From Flavobacteriaceae bacterium (lineage in GTDB: Bacteria; Bacteroidota; Bacteroidia; Flavobacteriales; Flavobacteriaceae): a DNA stretch of 45,988 nt. The notes beneath the pieces are model-generated. The model saw only the letters and a list, made by a program, of their open reading frames with translations. It was not told where the DNA came from and searched no databases. This document shows, one piece after another, positions 10,412 through 19,618 of this stretch; position 1 is the first letter of the stretch; each line of letters starts with the position of its first letter. The stretch lies in contig JALWKK010000068.1 of NCBI GenBank assembly GCA_027081505.1, positions 1 through 45,988 of the forward strand. Reading direction: 5' to 3'. A program made the translations under genes and the position numbers.

Positions 10412-10441
10412 TTATTTAGTCTAAATAATAATTTATATTTG
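10412..10441 (+). promoter_or_regulatory. Promoter of the CbiX-like gene: 17-bp dyad next to a -7 box
   Basis: TTATTTAG-T-CTAAATAA (10412-10428) is a perfect dyad with a single central base. Five bases on lies TATATTTG (10434-10441), matching TAnnTTTG. The dyad therefore sits where a repressor would block RNA polymerase. Its TTTAG-CTAAA core resembles sites of metal-dependent regulators, but I cannot assign the regulator. Transcription from this box would start at about 10445, past the ATG at 10444, which favours the start at 10468 for the downstream gene. Confidence 0.5.
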
Positions 10442-10467
10442 TAATGTTTAACTTTAATATTTTAGAA

Positions 10468-11454
10468 ATGAAAAAAATAAAATTTATGCTCTTTTTAGCA
10501 ACAGTATTGGTATTGAATATTTCCTTTGTTTCTTCTTCGGAAAAAATAGGAGTTTTAATTTTGGCACACGGCGGAAAGCATAGTAGCTGGGACGCTACCG
10601 TTAAAAGTGCGACAAAAGAATTAGAAAAAGAATACTTGGTAGAAGTAGCTTTTGGAATGGCAAATCCGGTTACGATGCAAGAAGCGATTAATAAACTCGA
10701 ACAACGAGGAGTCACAAAAATTGTAGTAGTTCCGCTTTTTATTTCTTCTTACAGTCCCATTATTCGTCAAAACGAATATTTACTTGGTTTCAGAGAGAAA
10801 TTGGCAGATCCGCCTATGATGATGCATCACGGAAGCGGACATACGTATGTGAAAAAAGGCAACCACTCAAACCACGATGCTCATCCGGTTTCAAATCACA
10901 AAACTGTTTCTCATAATAGGAACAATAAAAAAGAAAAAAGAGAGTTAAAACAATTGCAGTTTACGGCTAAGATATATTTAACCGACCCATTAGACAGTCA
11001 TCCGGTTGTTGCAAATATAATTTACGAACGAATTTTGGAATTAAGTAAAAAACCTTTGCAAGAAACAATTTTGATTGTAGCTCACGGTCCAAATGATGAA
11101 GAAGACAATAAAATGTGGGTTAAAACCATCGATAAGATTGCAGATCAAATAAGAGCTTTGCAAAAGGAAAAGGGAGAGAATTTTAAACAAATATTTGGAC
11201 TTACGATTCGTGATGATGCTAATAAAGAAATTTACGAACAAGCCAAAGAGCATTTGAGATCCCTGGTCTATCAATCGGGTAAAAATGGAGATGTGATAGT
11301 TATTCCGTTGCTATTGGCACAAGGTGGAGTAGAAGACAAGTTTGTAAAAAGATTGGAAGGCTTAGATTATAAATGGAGCGGAAAAACATTGCTTCCGCAC
11401 CCTTACATAACCGATTTTATTAAACAATCGGTTAAAGAGGCATTAAAAAACTAA
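10468..11454 (+). CDS. Exported two-lobed CbiX/SirB-like chelatase-fold protein with His/Met-rich linker
   Basis: CbiX/SirB proteins insert Co or Fe into sirohydrochlorin-type tetrapyrroles in the cytoplasm. This 328-residue version begins with a clear signal peptide (about residues 1-24), so it should act in the periplasm. Two lobes are visible: ILAHGGKHSSWD near the start with a family-like VVVPLFISSYSP, and IVAHGPNDEEDN in the second half with VIPLLLAQGG. Each starts with the family's A-H-G motif. Between them (about 116-155) lies a linker rich in Met, His and Asn (MMMHHGSGH) typical of copper or nickel binding. I use the second in-frame ATG because an upstream ATG at 10444 falls before the predicted transcript start. 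Its true substrate is unknown; the setting suggests metal buffering or tetrapyrrole metallation outside the cytoplasm. Confidence 0.8.
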   Translation: MKKIKFMLFLATVLVLNISFVSSSEKIGVLILAHGGKHSSWDATVKSATKELEKEYLVEVAFGMANPVTMQEAINKLEQRGVTKIVVVPLFISSYSPIIRQNEYLLGFREKLADPPMMMHHGSGHTYVKKGNHSNHDAHPVSNHKTVSHNRNNKKEKRELKQLQFTAKIYLTDPLDSHPVVANIIYERILELSKKPLQETILIVAHGPNDEEDNKMWVKTIDKIADQIRALQKEKGENFKQIFGLTIRDDANKEIYEQAKEHLRSLVYQSGKNGDVIVIPLLLAQGGVEDKFVKRLEGLDYKWSGKTLLPHPYITDFIKQSVKEALKN

Positions 11455-11542
11455 AAACAAAATCTTTATTCTTTTAATTATTAATATCTATTTTCATAAT
11501 ACACCGGAAACGCTAAAACACTAACCAATAAAACCAATAAAT

Positions 11543-12082
11543 ATGAAAATCAAATTTTTATTACCGGCATTACTTGCATTTTTACTTATTACAAGTTGCA
11601 TCACCGGTCAAGGAGAAAAAGCGCAAAAAGAAGAGCAAGTTGCAACACCTGAAGTTGATATCGAAGCAGAAAAAGAGCAAGTAAAACAAGTAATGAAAAG
11701 CTATAAAGATGCCATACAAAACCTCACTACAGAAGGTACTCTTGAGCTTTTTACAAAAGAAGCCACTGTTTTTGAATCGGGTGGGTCTGAAGGTACGTTT
11801 GCCAACTATTTGGAGCATCATTTAGAACCCGAACTGCATCATTTTAACAGTTTTACGTTTTCAGATTATAACATCGATGTAGTTGTAGAAATGCCTTATG
11901 CTTTTACTACCGAAACCTATATTTACACCATTGATATTAAAGAAAATAAAGAAAAAGGAATTGCACCCAGAATTATAAAAAAGAAAGGTGTGGCAACAAC
12001 CGATCTTAAAAAAACAGACGGAAAATGGAAAATAACAAAAACCCATTCTTCATCAAGAAATATTAGAAAACCGTCACACTAA
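11543..12082 (+). CDS. NTF2/SnoaL-like (DUF4440-type) lipoprotein
   Basis: This 179-residue lipoprotein has a signal peptide ending in a lipobox (LLITSC, Cys about residue 19), so it is probably anchored in the envelope. After a charged spacer rich in Glu, Lys and Gln, residues about 50-175 look like the small cone-shaped NTF2/SnoaL fold: an N-terminal helix (VKQVMKSYKDAIQ), a region ending in LFTKEATVFESGG, then beta strands ending in GKWKITKTHSSSR. The last strand and its HSS motif are typical of stand-alone DUF4440-type proteins, often called nuclear transport factor 2 family. No catalytic site can be assigned. It sits in the copper island and has several His in the segment EHHLEPELHHF, which could bind metal; that is speculation. 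Confidence 0.75.
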   Translation: MKIKFLLPALLAFLLITSCITGQGEKAQKEEQVATPEVDIEAEKEQVKQVMKSYKDAIQNLTTEGTLELFTKEATVFESGGSEGTFANYLEHHLEPELHHFNSFTFSDYNIDVVVEMPYAFTTETYIYTIDIKENKEKGIAPRIIKKKGVATTDLKKTDGKWKITKTHSSSRNIRKPSH

Positions 12083-12124
12083 CAAATAATAATAGATAAA
12101 TTAATAATTAAAACTAAAAACAAA

Positions 12125-12760
12125 ATGAAAAAATCAATTTACCTACTAGCTGTGTTAGCTATAACTTTTACGGCTTGTAAAAATGAAACAAAATCAACTT
12201 CGAAAGCATCACACTCTAAAGAAACTGTTAAAGAAGAAAGCAGTCATAACCACGGTAACCACGATCATAGCGATATGAAAGAGGAAATTATGACGAATGA
12301 AAAAAGAGAGGTAACACAAACCAATCAAAAAAATGATGCAACTACTCCTATGATTGATGCATACCTGAAAATTAAAAATGCGTTGGTTAATGACGATAAA
12401 TCCGGTGCGGCATCGGGAGCTACAGACTTGCTAAAAGCTTTTTCGGATTTTGATATGACAAAACTTTCGGAAGAGCAACACAGAGCGTATATGGAAATTT
12501 TGTCAAACGCCAAAGAACAAGCCGAGCATATTGTTAAAAGCCCGCTCGACCATCAAAGAGAGCATTTTGATGTTCTTACTGAGGATGTTAATGATATTAT
12601 CTCCTTATTAGGAACGGAAAAAACACTTTATCTGCAATTTTGTCCTATGTATAATAATAACAAAGGCGGGAAATGGCTAAGTGCAAAAAAGGAAATAAAA
12701 AACCCATATTTTGGTGCTAAAATGTTGAAATGCGGAACAGTTCAGAAACAAATTAATTAA
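12125..12760 (+). CDS. DUF3347 domain lipoprotein, His-rich N-terminus
   Basis: This 211-residue lipoprotein has a lipobox near residues 14-18 (TFTAC) followed by a spacer rich in His and Asp (SHNHGNHDHSD) that looks metal-binding. From about residue 68 to 207 it is a DUF3347 domain, with conserved helices and a C-terminal LQFCPMYNNNKGGKWL and a late KCG. The domain is a clear relative of the C-terminal domain of the CusB protein encoded at 6052, which ends in the same FCPM ... YFGxxMLxCG pattern. DUF3347 proteins occur with copper resistance genes in Bacteroidota, so a periplasmic copper chaperone that feeds the CusB adaptor is a reasonable inference, not shown by sequence alone. Confidence 0.85.
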   Translation: MKKSIYLLAVLAITFTACKNETKSTSKASHSKETVKEESSHNHGNHDHSDMKEEIMTNEKREVTQTNQKNDATTPMIDAYLKIKNALVNDDKSGAASGATDLLKAFSDFDMTKLSEEQHRAYMEILSNAKEQAEHIVKSPLDHQREHFDVLTEDVNDIISLLGTEKTLYLQFCPMYNNNKGGKWLSAKKEIKNPYFGAKMLKCGTVQKQIN

Positions 12761-12766
12761 TTTTAT

Positions 12767-12830
12767 AAAACACCGTATGATTTGTTATCCAATTTTGATA
12801 TAAAAAAAAAAATACGGGTGTTTTTATTTT
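12767..12830 (+). terminator. Stem-loop with T-rich tail after the DUF3347 gene
   Basis: AAAACACC-GTAT (12767-12778) pairs with ATAC-G-GGTGTTTT (12812-12824), 12 bp with one bulged G. The loop is about 33 bases and the 3' arm runs into TTTTTATTTTTC. This resembles an intrinsic terminator between the DUF3347 gene and the haem-binding-domain gene. Being a long-loop stem it may be only partly effective or act as an attenuator. Confidence 0.5.
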
Positions 12831-12838
12831 TCAATAAA

Positions 12839-13294
12839 ATGAAAAAATACCTCAAAAAAATACCACTAGGTTTGTTTGTAGTGTTGATTGTCATTCAGTT
12901 TTTTCCGGTAGAATACAATCGTAGCGCAGAAGCTACCCCGGCAGATTTTAGTACTGTATTACAAGTTCCTGCCGATGTACAAACTATTTTTAAAACTTCC
13001 TGTTACGATTGTCACAGTAATAACACTAAGTATCCTTGGTACAGTAAGATACAGCCCGTAAGTTGGTTTATGGCAAATCATATAGCCGAAGGCAAGGAAG
13101 AACTTAACTTTAGTGAGTTTGGCAACTATTCAAAAAGAAGACAAAAGAGTAAATTAAAATCTATTGCTTCACAAATAAAAGACAACAAGATGCCGTTATT
13201 TTCATATAAACTTGTTCATAGAAATGCCGGACTTTCGGGAGCGAAAAAGCAAAAAGTTTTAAATTGGGTAAAAAATCTTTTAGAAAATTATTAA
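12839..13294 (+). CDS. Haem-binding domain protein with CxxCH motif
   Basis: This 151-residue exported or membrane-anchored protein has one hydrophobic N-terminal segment (about residues 8-22) and then a single CYDCH motif (C55, C58, H59) in the setting CYDCHSNNTKYPWYSKIQP. That is the pattern of the small Bacteroidota haem-binding domain family. The haem would be attached in the periplasm by cytochrome c maturation. I start at the ATG at 12839. An upstream in-frame TTG (12782) would put the start inside the loop of the stem at 12767-12830 and add a charged tail before the signal segment. Role unknown; it could be a redox partner, for example in Cu(I)/Cu(II) handling. Confidence 0.85.
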   Translation: MKKYLKKIPLGLFVVLIVIQFFPVEYNRSAEATPADFSTVLQVPADVQTIFKTSCYDCHSNNTKYPWYSKIQPVSWFMANHIAEGKEELNFSEFGNYSKRRQKSKLKSIASQIKDNKMPLFSYKLVHRNAGLSGAKKQKVLNWVKNLLENY

Positions 13295-13313
13295 TTTTGA
13301 TAAAACGTTTTAG

Positions 13314-13683
13314 ATGAAAAGAAATATTATTGTTTCTGTTATAACAGTCATTTTGTTTATAACAAGTTGTGTGCAGAAAAAAGATGTTGTTTCTTTAGAT
13401 AATGTTAAAGAAGGTCCGATATATTGTCTTGTTTTTAAATATGATAAAAAACTACAGTGGATTCCGTTAGATGGTAATCAATCTGATGAATCAATAAAAA
13501 GTGATGACATAAAAAGTAAGGAAGGGAAAGCCAAGTTTATTGAGTACCAAAAAAAATTAAAGCAATTGGGCTATAATCTGGAAATAACTGGAATATTAGA
13601 TAAAAAAACAAGAAAAGCACATGACGATTATATCACTTTTTTAGAAAAAAATAAAAATAAACTAGATCTACCTAACAATAGGT

Positions 13684-13685
<2 letters not shown>
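13314..13685 (+). CDS. Lipoprotein with a peptidoglycan-binding-like C-terminal segment
   Basis: This 123-residue lipoprotein has a lipobox (FITSC, Cys about residue 19). Residues about 78-110 (LKQLGYNLEITGILDKKTR) resemble the PG_binding_1 repeat, with the usual L-x-x-L-G-Y ... G-x-x-D-x-x-T motif followed by a helix. The family is normally about 60 residues of three helices, so this would be a minimal version. The middle part (EGPIYCLVFKYDKKLQWIPLDGN) is not recognised. It could tether the lipoprotein to the cell wall. It starts 19 bases after the haem-binding gene, so the two are probably co-transcribed. It is the last + gene before the convergent ABC-F gene. Confidence 0.6.
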
Positions 13686-15358
<1,673 letters not shown>

Positions 15359-15429
15359 TTAAGTGGGATAAATAAAATATTGTTTCTTGTACTTTGATGT
15401 ACAAAAATCTAGTAGAACTGTTATTGTTT

Positions 15430-15963
15430 TTATTTAAAAAAACTAAAAACGGAACCTCCGTATCGTCTGGCATTATCAAAATATGGATTTTTAGACAAAT
15501 CGGTGTGTTTTGAGTGTTCGACAATGACCATACCTTCTTGTTTTAATAAAGAATTTTTAAAAACGGAAGTAACAATTTGATGAAATTTTTCTTCTGAAAA
15601 ATCGTAAGGAGGATCTGCAAAAACAACATCAAACGTGAGGTGTGTACGCTCTATAAATTTGTAAACATCAGATTTGAAAGGCTGAATGTTAAACTTTAAT
15701 TCATCCGAAATTTTCTGAATGTATTGCACACATCCAAAAAAATTATCTACAGCGATGATATTTTGGGTTCCTCTAGAAGCAAACTCGTAACTTATATTAC
15801 CGGTTCCGGAAAAAAGATCGAGTAACGAAATTTCTTGAAAATGGATTTGATTATTTAGAATGTTAAAAAGTGCCTCTTTTGCAAAATCGGTAGTGGGACG
15901 AACCGGAAGTTTTTTGGGTGCTTGAAGACGTTTTCCTTTATATTTCCCTGAAATAATTCGCAT
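15430..15963 (-). CDS. rsmD: RsmD-family 16S rRNA (guanine966-N2)-methyltransferase
   Basis: RsmD adds an N2-methyl group to G966 in helix 31 of 16S rRNA, using S-adenosylmethionine. The 177-residue protein opens with the family hallmark MRIISGKYKGKRL. It carries the SAM-binding LLDLFSGTGNISYEFASRG and the catalytic motif VVFADPPYDF (D-P-P-Y, typical of N-methyltransferases acting on guanine). Length is normal. Its ATG overlaps the stop of the DUF3822 gene by 1 base (TAATG), so translation is probably coupled. The association with the two upstream genes is common in flavobacteria. Confidence 0.95.
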   Translation of the reverse strand: MRIISGKYKGKRLQAPKKLPVRPTTDFAKEALFNILNNQIHFQEISLLDLFSGTGNISYEFASRGTQNIIAVDNFFGCVQYIQKISDELKFNIQPFKSDVYKFIERTHLTFDVVFADPPYDFSEEKFHQIVTSVFKNSLLKQEGMVIVEHSKHTDLSKNPYFDNARRYGGSVFSFFK

Positions 15964-16823
15964 TAATAACTGTTTTTTAACACCAAATGCTGGTGCGGCA
16001 ATGAATTATCGGAAAGTGTTTTGTTTTTAGAAATAGTTTTATAAAACGAAATGTTTTTTATATAGGTGTATGCTATATTGTACAACTCATCTTTTTCAGA
16101 TAATTCGCCTAAAAGTATGCAAGGTGTTGCATTTGGGTCTAGTTTTAACTGTTCAAAAACAAACAGTATATAATAAATAAAATCTTCGGGGGTATGATAT
16201 TCAAACGTATTGCAAAGTACTAATTGCCCCTTTTTAAAAACGAGAATATCAAAAAAGTTTTTTTCTACATTTATATATGCATGTGTTGAGTTTGAAAATT
16301 TTTCGACCTGTATTAGTTCTTCTAACAGGAGTGTTGAGCTGTGGTAGTATTTAAAAGTACCGTAATTTTCAAAAAAATAGTTGTTTATATTTATAAACGG
16401 AATGTAAACCACGGTAATTTGAGAGTTTTTTACTTCGTCATACGCTATATAATCTGTAGCAAGAATTTTTACGGTAAATTTTAAATATTCACTGGCTTTA
16501 TTTTCATTGAATAAAGGCGAAGGGACGAGGGTGTAAGCATTGGTTTGGTAAATTAATGTAATTTTTTCAAATTTGATAGACAGTTCCTTCTTTTCTTGTA
16601 GAGCATCGCTAATATGTCGTAGTAATTCTTCGGGTGTTTGTGCAGAATCAAAATATACTTGTGAAAAATACTCTATTTTTTTCGAATACAAAGAAGTAAC
16701 CAAAAAAGAAAGTCCGTACAAGCTTATTTGAACGGACAATCTTTTATCTGTATGGGATGTTATGTTAGTTTTTGACTTCAGTTTCGTATAATTTAGGCCA
16801 GTTTCCGCTTGTGTCAACATCAT
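15963..16823 (-). CDS. DUF3822 family protein
   Basis: Function unknown. The 286-residue protein is recognised by its N-terminal RLSVQISLYGLSFLV and its place next to rsmD. Sequence suggests an actin/ASKHA-like fold (KNFFDILVFKKGQLVLCNTFEY), but without a clear ATP motif. There is no signal peptide or membrane segment. The start at 16823 overlaps the previous gene by 59 bases. No later ATG, GTG or TTG precedes the conserved N-terminus, so either this start (or the ATG 3 bases later) is right or a rare start is used. Confidence 0.8.
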   Translation of the reverse strand: MMLTQAETGLNYTKLKSKTNITSHTDKRLSVQISLYGLSFLVTSLYSKKIEYFSQVYFDSAQTPEELLRHISDALQEKKELSIKFEKITLIYQTNAYTLVPSPLFNENKASEYLKFTVKILATDYIAYDEVKNSQITVVYIPFININNYFFENYGTFKYYHSSTLLLEELIQVEKFSNSTHAYINVEKNFFDILVFKKGQLVLCNTFEYHTPEDFIYYILFVFEQLKLDPNATPCILLGELSEKDELYNIAYTYIKNISFYKTISKNKTLSDNSLPHQHLVLKNSY

Positions 16824-17505
16824 TCATAGATCCAACTTTTATAAATTCTCCGTTTACTCCATCAACCGAAACCAATTGTTTTTCTTGTATAACCAAATCT
16901 TTAGGTTGATCAAATAAAATATATCCTTTGTTAATTTTAGCTTCAAAAACCGGATAAACGGTTCCGTTTTTATCTAACTTTCCTGCTTTTAAATCTATGG
17001 TTTTGTCAACACCCTCGATAGGTATTTTCATCATTGTTTTATATCGGTCGGTTTTATTGAATAAAGAGTCTTTTACAGGAACAAAACCTAATGTGTCGAT
17101 AAGGGTCTCTTCAATAAAATATCCCTTATCTATCCCGTAGGCTTTGTTTTTTGCTACATCATCATACACGGTATCTCTTCTTTGTGTAATTGCAAATTGT
17201 GCAGTATCAATAAATTGAATTAGGCTGTCAAAGCTACCGGTAAATTTCCCGTTAATTTCTTGATAAGCAAGTTCGGCTGCTCTAATATCTTTCAAGTTTC
17301 TAATAACTTTACGGTATCTTTTTTCTTTTACCTTATTAAAACGCACAGGTGCATTTATTGAATCATACAATTGGTATCCTAAATATCCTATAATAATCCA
17401 TAAAAGAACAGAAACTACAGGTGTTAATTTTAAAGGGATAAATTTTTCGATTAAAAAAACTAACCCGATACAGATTATAATGCCAAGAATTATTGTTAAT
17501 ATCAT
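16765..17505 (-). CDS. Conserved membrane-anchored protein of unknown function
   Basis: Not recognised as a named family. The 246-residue protein has two N-terminal membrane segments (about residues 2-20 and 28-46), then a soluble part. Residues about 55-90 (KVIRNLKDIRAAELAYQEINGKF) form a long helix that recalls the N-terminal helix of pilin-like proteins. A later region is rich in beta-type segments and repeated Asp/Lys. It is the first gene of a minus-strand unit with DUF3822 and rsmD. Its 3' end overlaps the DUF3822 gene by 59 bases, so both are probably translated from one mRNA. A TAGATTTG box lies 38 bases upstream. Confidence 0.8.
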   Translation of the reverse strand: MILTIILGIIICIGLVFLIEKFIPLKLTPVVSVLLWIIIGYLGYQLYDSINAPVRFNKVKEKRYRKVIRNLKDIRAAELAYQEINGKFTGSFDSLIQFIDTAQFAITQRRDTVYDDVAKNKAYGIDKGYFIEETLIDTLGFVPVKDSLFNKTDRYKTMMKIPIEGVDKTIDLKAGKLDKNGTVYPVFEAKINKGYILFDQPKDLVIQEKQLVSVDGVNGEFIKVGSMNDVDTSGNWPKLYETEVKN

Positions 17506-17542
17506 AATTTATTAAATAAAAATTATTACTAATGGTTTAACG

Positions 17543-17550
17543 CAAATCTA
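17543..17550 (-). promoter_or_regulatory. Putative -7 box (TAGATTTG) of the membrane protein-DUF3822-rsmD unit
   Basis: On the minus strand this reads TAGATTTG, a TAnnTTTG match, with an expected transcript start near 17539 and a leader of about 33 bases before the ATG at 17505. A divergent box for the helicase gene is 45 bases away on the other strand. Confidence 0.45.
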
Positions 17551-17595
17551 CAATTTTTTTTTATTCGTAAAAGTATATTCTGAAAAAAACATACC

Positions 17596-17603
17596 TATCT
17601 TTA
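17596..17603 (+). promoter_or_regulatory. Putative -7 box (TATCTTTA) of the RecD-like helicase gene
   Basis: TATCTTTA matches TAnnTTTG except for the last base and lies 22 bases before the ATG at 17626. It is the best candidate in the 120-base divergent gap. Confidence 0.35.
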
Positions 17604-17625
17604 CAACTTATTTTAATTTTAACTT

Positions 17626-19053
17626 ATGAATGCATCCGATTTTTATGGTTTTTTACGTACGAATTTCCCTCATAAACCTACTATAAAACAGGAAGTTACC
17701 TTGAAACTTCTGTCTGAGTTTGTACTGTCATACAAAAAAAATGAAATTTTTTTATTAAAAGGGTATGCAGGTACTGGAAAAACAACAATCATTGGCACAT
17801 TAGTAAAAAACAGTTGGAGAGCAAAAAAAAGTGTAGTTTTATTAGCACCTACCGGAAGAGCTGCAAAAGTAATAAGCAATTACTCAAATAAAGAGGCTTT
17901 TACCATTCATAAAAAAATATACTATCCCAAAGCCGAAAAGGGTGGTGCTGTTTCGTTTACGCTCCAAAAAAACAAGCATCGAAACACCATTTTTATTGTT
18001 GATGAGGCTTCTATGATACCTGATATTAACCAAGAATCCAAATTGTTTGAAAACGGTTCGTTGCTAGACGATTTAATGTATTACGTTTATAGTGGGCATA
18101 ATTGCAAATTGCTTCTTATAGGTGATACGGCGCAATTACCACCGGTAAAATTATCAATTAGCCCGGCATTAGATCAAACAACACTAGAAAACCATTATAA
18201 CAAACAAGTGATTTGTGTAGAACTTGATGATGTGGTTCGCCAGCAAAAAGGGAGCGGTATTTTATATAATGCTACTATTTTAAGAGAAAAATTAAACTTG
18301 GGTTATTTTGAAGATTTTAAGTTTTTTATTCAAGATTATCCGGAAGTTATAAAACCCCAAGACGGACAAGAACTAATGGATGCAATAAACGATTCGTACG
18401 ATAAAGTAGGCAAAGAAGAAACCGTTTTTATTGTTCGATCTAATAAACGAGCAAATTTATACAACCAAAACATTAGGAATCGAATTTTATTTAAAGATAA
18501 CCTATTATCAACCGGTGATTTTTTAATGGTTGTTAAAAACAATTACTTTTGGCTAAGCCCTTTAGATGAGGCGGGTTTTATTGCTAACGGAGATATTATT
18601 GAAGTGTTGGAAATTTTTGCGTTTAAAGAATTGTACGGCTTTACCTTTGCCGAAGTAAAAGTACGAATGGTAGATTACCCCAAAATGAAACCCTTTGAAA
18701 CGGTTTTGCTCTTAGATACGTTACGTTCTGAAACACCCTCGCTTCCTTATGAAGATTCTAATAAGTTGTATCAAGAAGTGTTAAAGGATTATGCTTCGAT
18801 TAAATCGAAATATAAAAAATTTCTGAAGGTAAAAGGAAATAAATTCTTTAATGCACTACAAGTTAAGTTTTCGTATGCCATTACTTGTCATAAATCGCAG
18901 GGCGGACAATGGGATACGGTTTTTATAGAACAACCTTATTTGCCAAACGGAATCGATAAAGATTATTTAAGATGGTTGTACACCGCAGTTACGCGTGCAA
19001 AAAATAAACTCTATCTTATTGGGTTTAAAGATGAATTTTTTGAAGAAAAATAG
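17626..19053 (+). CDS. ATP-dependent RecD-like DNA helicase
   Basis: This 475-residue superfamily 1 helicase resembles the motor part of RecD/RecD2. Motif I is GYAGTGKTT near residue 46, motif II IVDEASM, motif III GDTAQLPPV. The C-terminal UvrD_C_2-type region has YAITCHKSQGGQWDTVF and YTAVTRAKNKL. RecD2's N-terminal extension is missing, and the protein is shorter than RecD (about 600), so it is a compact member found in Bacteroidota. It would unwind DNA 5'-3' in repair or replication restart. Its partners are not encoded here. It is divergent from the membrane protein-DUF3822-rsmD unit. Confidence 0.9.
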   Translation: MNASDFYGFLRTNFPHKPTIKQEVTLKLLSEFVLSYKKNEIFLLKGYAGTGKTTIIGTLVKNSWRAKKSVVLLAPTGRAAKVISNYSNKEAFTIHKKIYYPKAEKGGAVSFTLQKNKHRNTIFIVDEASMIPDINQESKLFENGSLLDDLMYYVYSGHNCKLLLIGDTAQLPPVKLSISPALDQTTLENHYNKQVICVELDDVVRQQKGSGILYNATILREKLNLGYFEDFKFFIQDYPEVIKPQDGQELMDAINDSYDKVGKEETVFIVRSNKRANLYNQNIRNRILFKDNLLSTGDFLMVVKNNYFWLSPLDEAGFIANGDIIEVLEIFAFKELYGFTFAEVKVRMVDYPKMKPFETVLLLDTLRSETPSLPYEDSNKLYQEVLKDYASIKSKYKKFLKVKGNKFFNALQVKFSYAITCHKSQGGQWDTVFIEQPYLPNGIDKDYLRWLYTAVTRAKNKLYLIGFKDEFFEEK

Positions 19054-19122
19054 CATTCTAACGTGATTCAATAACCGGCGAACAGTTTTTTCAAAACTTG
19101 AAAACCAATTGTTAAAATGCTA
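19051..19122 (+). repeat. 72-base nested palindrome after the helicase gene
   Basis: TAGCATTCTAAC (19051-19062, starting with the stop codon of the helicase) and GTTAAAATGCTA (19111-19122) pair as a 12-bp inverted repeat with one mismatch. Inside lies a second hairpin, TTTTCAA / TTGAAAA (19088-19104), with a 3-base loop. No strong U-run follows. The 190-base gap to the DUF4870 gene holds no gene. It could be a weak terminator, a small palindromic element or a structured RNA tail. Confidence 0.5.
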
Positions 19123-19243
19123 TGTTTTCACTTCCTACCATACTTTAGAAACTTATTGTGCGCTACTTATCCTGCTTCGTAAGAAAAAGTTTGAATTGTA
19201 ATATTTTTACTGACAATTCGTCATATAAACAAAAACTAAAAAA

Positions 19244-19606
19244 ATGGAAGTTGTATCAAATACAGCAAAACGTGTAGATAATCAATTGTTAATGATTACG
19301 CACTTATCCCAGTTATTAACACATCTTACGGGATTTGGCGGATTATTGGTGCCGCTGATTTTATGGTTAACCCAACGTGACAAAATAATTGGAATGGACG
19401 AACACGGAAAGGCAATAGTAAATTTTCAGCTTAGTTTATTGCTTTGGGCAATTATTAGTATTCCGGCAATTTTGTTATTCGGTTTAGGTATATTAATGCT
19501 AATTTTCTTAGGTATTATTGCGTTTGTATTACCTATTGTAAATGCTATTAAAGCCAGTAATGGCGAGCATCCTAGCTATTTTATGACCATTAAATTTATT
19601 GCCTGA
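19244..19606 (+). CDS. DUF4870 family membrane protein
   Basis: This 120-residue protein with no known activity fits DUF4870: an N-terminal helix (NQLLMITHLSQLLTHL), a first membrane segment with GFGGLLVPLILWL, the motif DEHGKAIVNFQ (D-x-H-G-K-x-x-x-N-F-Q is the hallmark), then two or three hydrophobic segments. The conserved motif lies between membrane segments. DUF4870 (Tic20-like) proteins are widespread small inner-membrane proteins. It stands alone between the helicase and the convergent tsaD. Confidence 0.9.
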   Translation: MEVVSNTAKRVDNQLLMITHLSQLLTHLTGFGGLLVPLILWLTQRDKIIGMDEHGKAIVNFQLSLLLWAIISIPAILLFGLGILMLIFLGIIAFVLPIVNAIKASNGEHPSYFMTIKFIA

Positions 19607-19618
19607 ATTTAGAAAAAT

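Noticed and set aside
10444-10467. Earlier ATG for the CbiX-like gene
   Set aside because: Lies at the end of the -7 box, before the expected transcript start, and would add residues ahead of a good signal peptide.
12782-12838. Earlier TTG start for the haem-binding-domain gene
   Set aside because: Falls in the loop of a terminator-like stem and adds a charged stretch before the signal segment.
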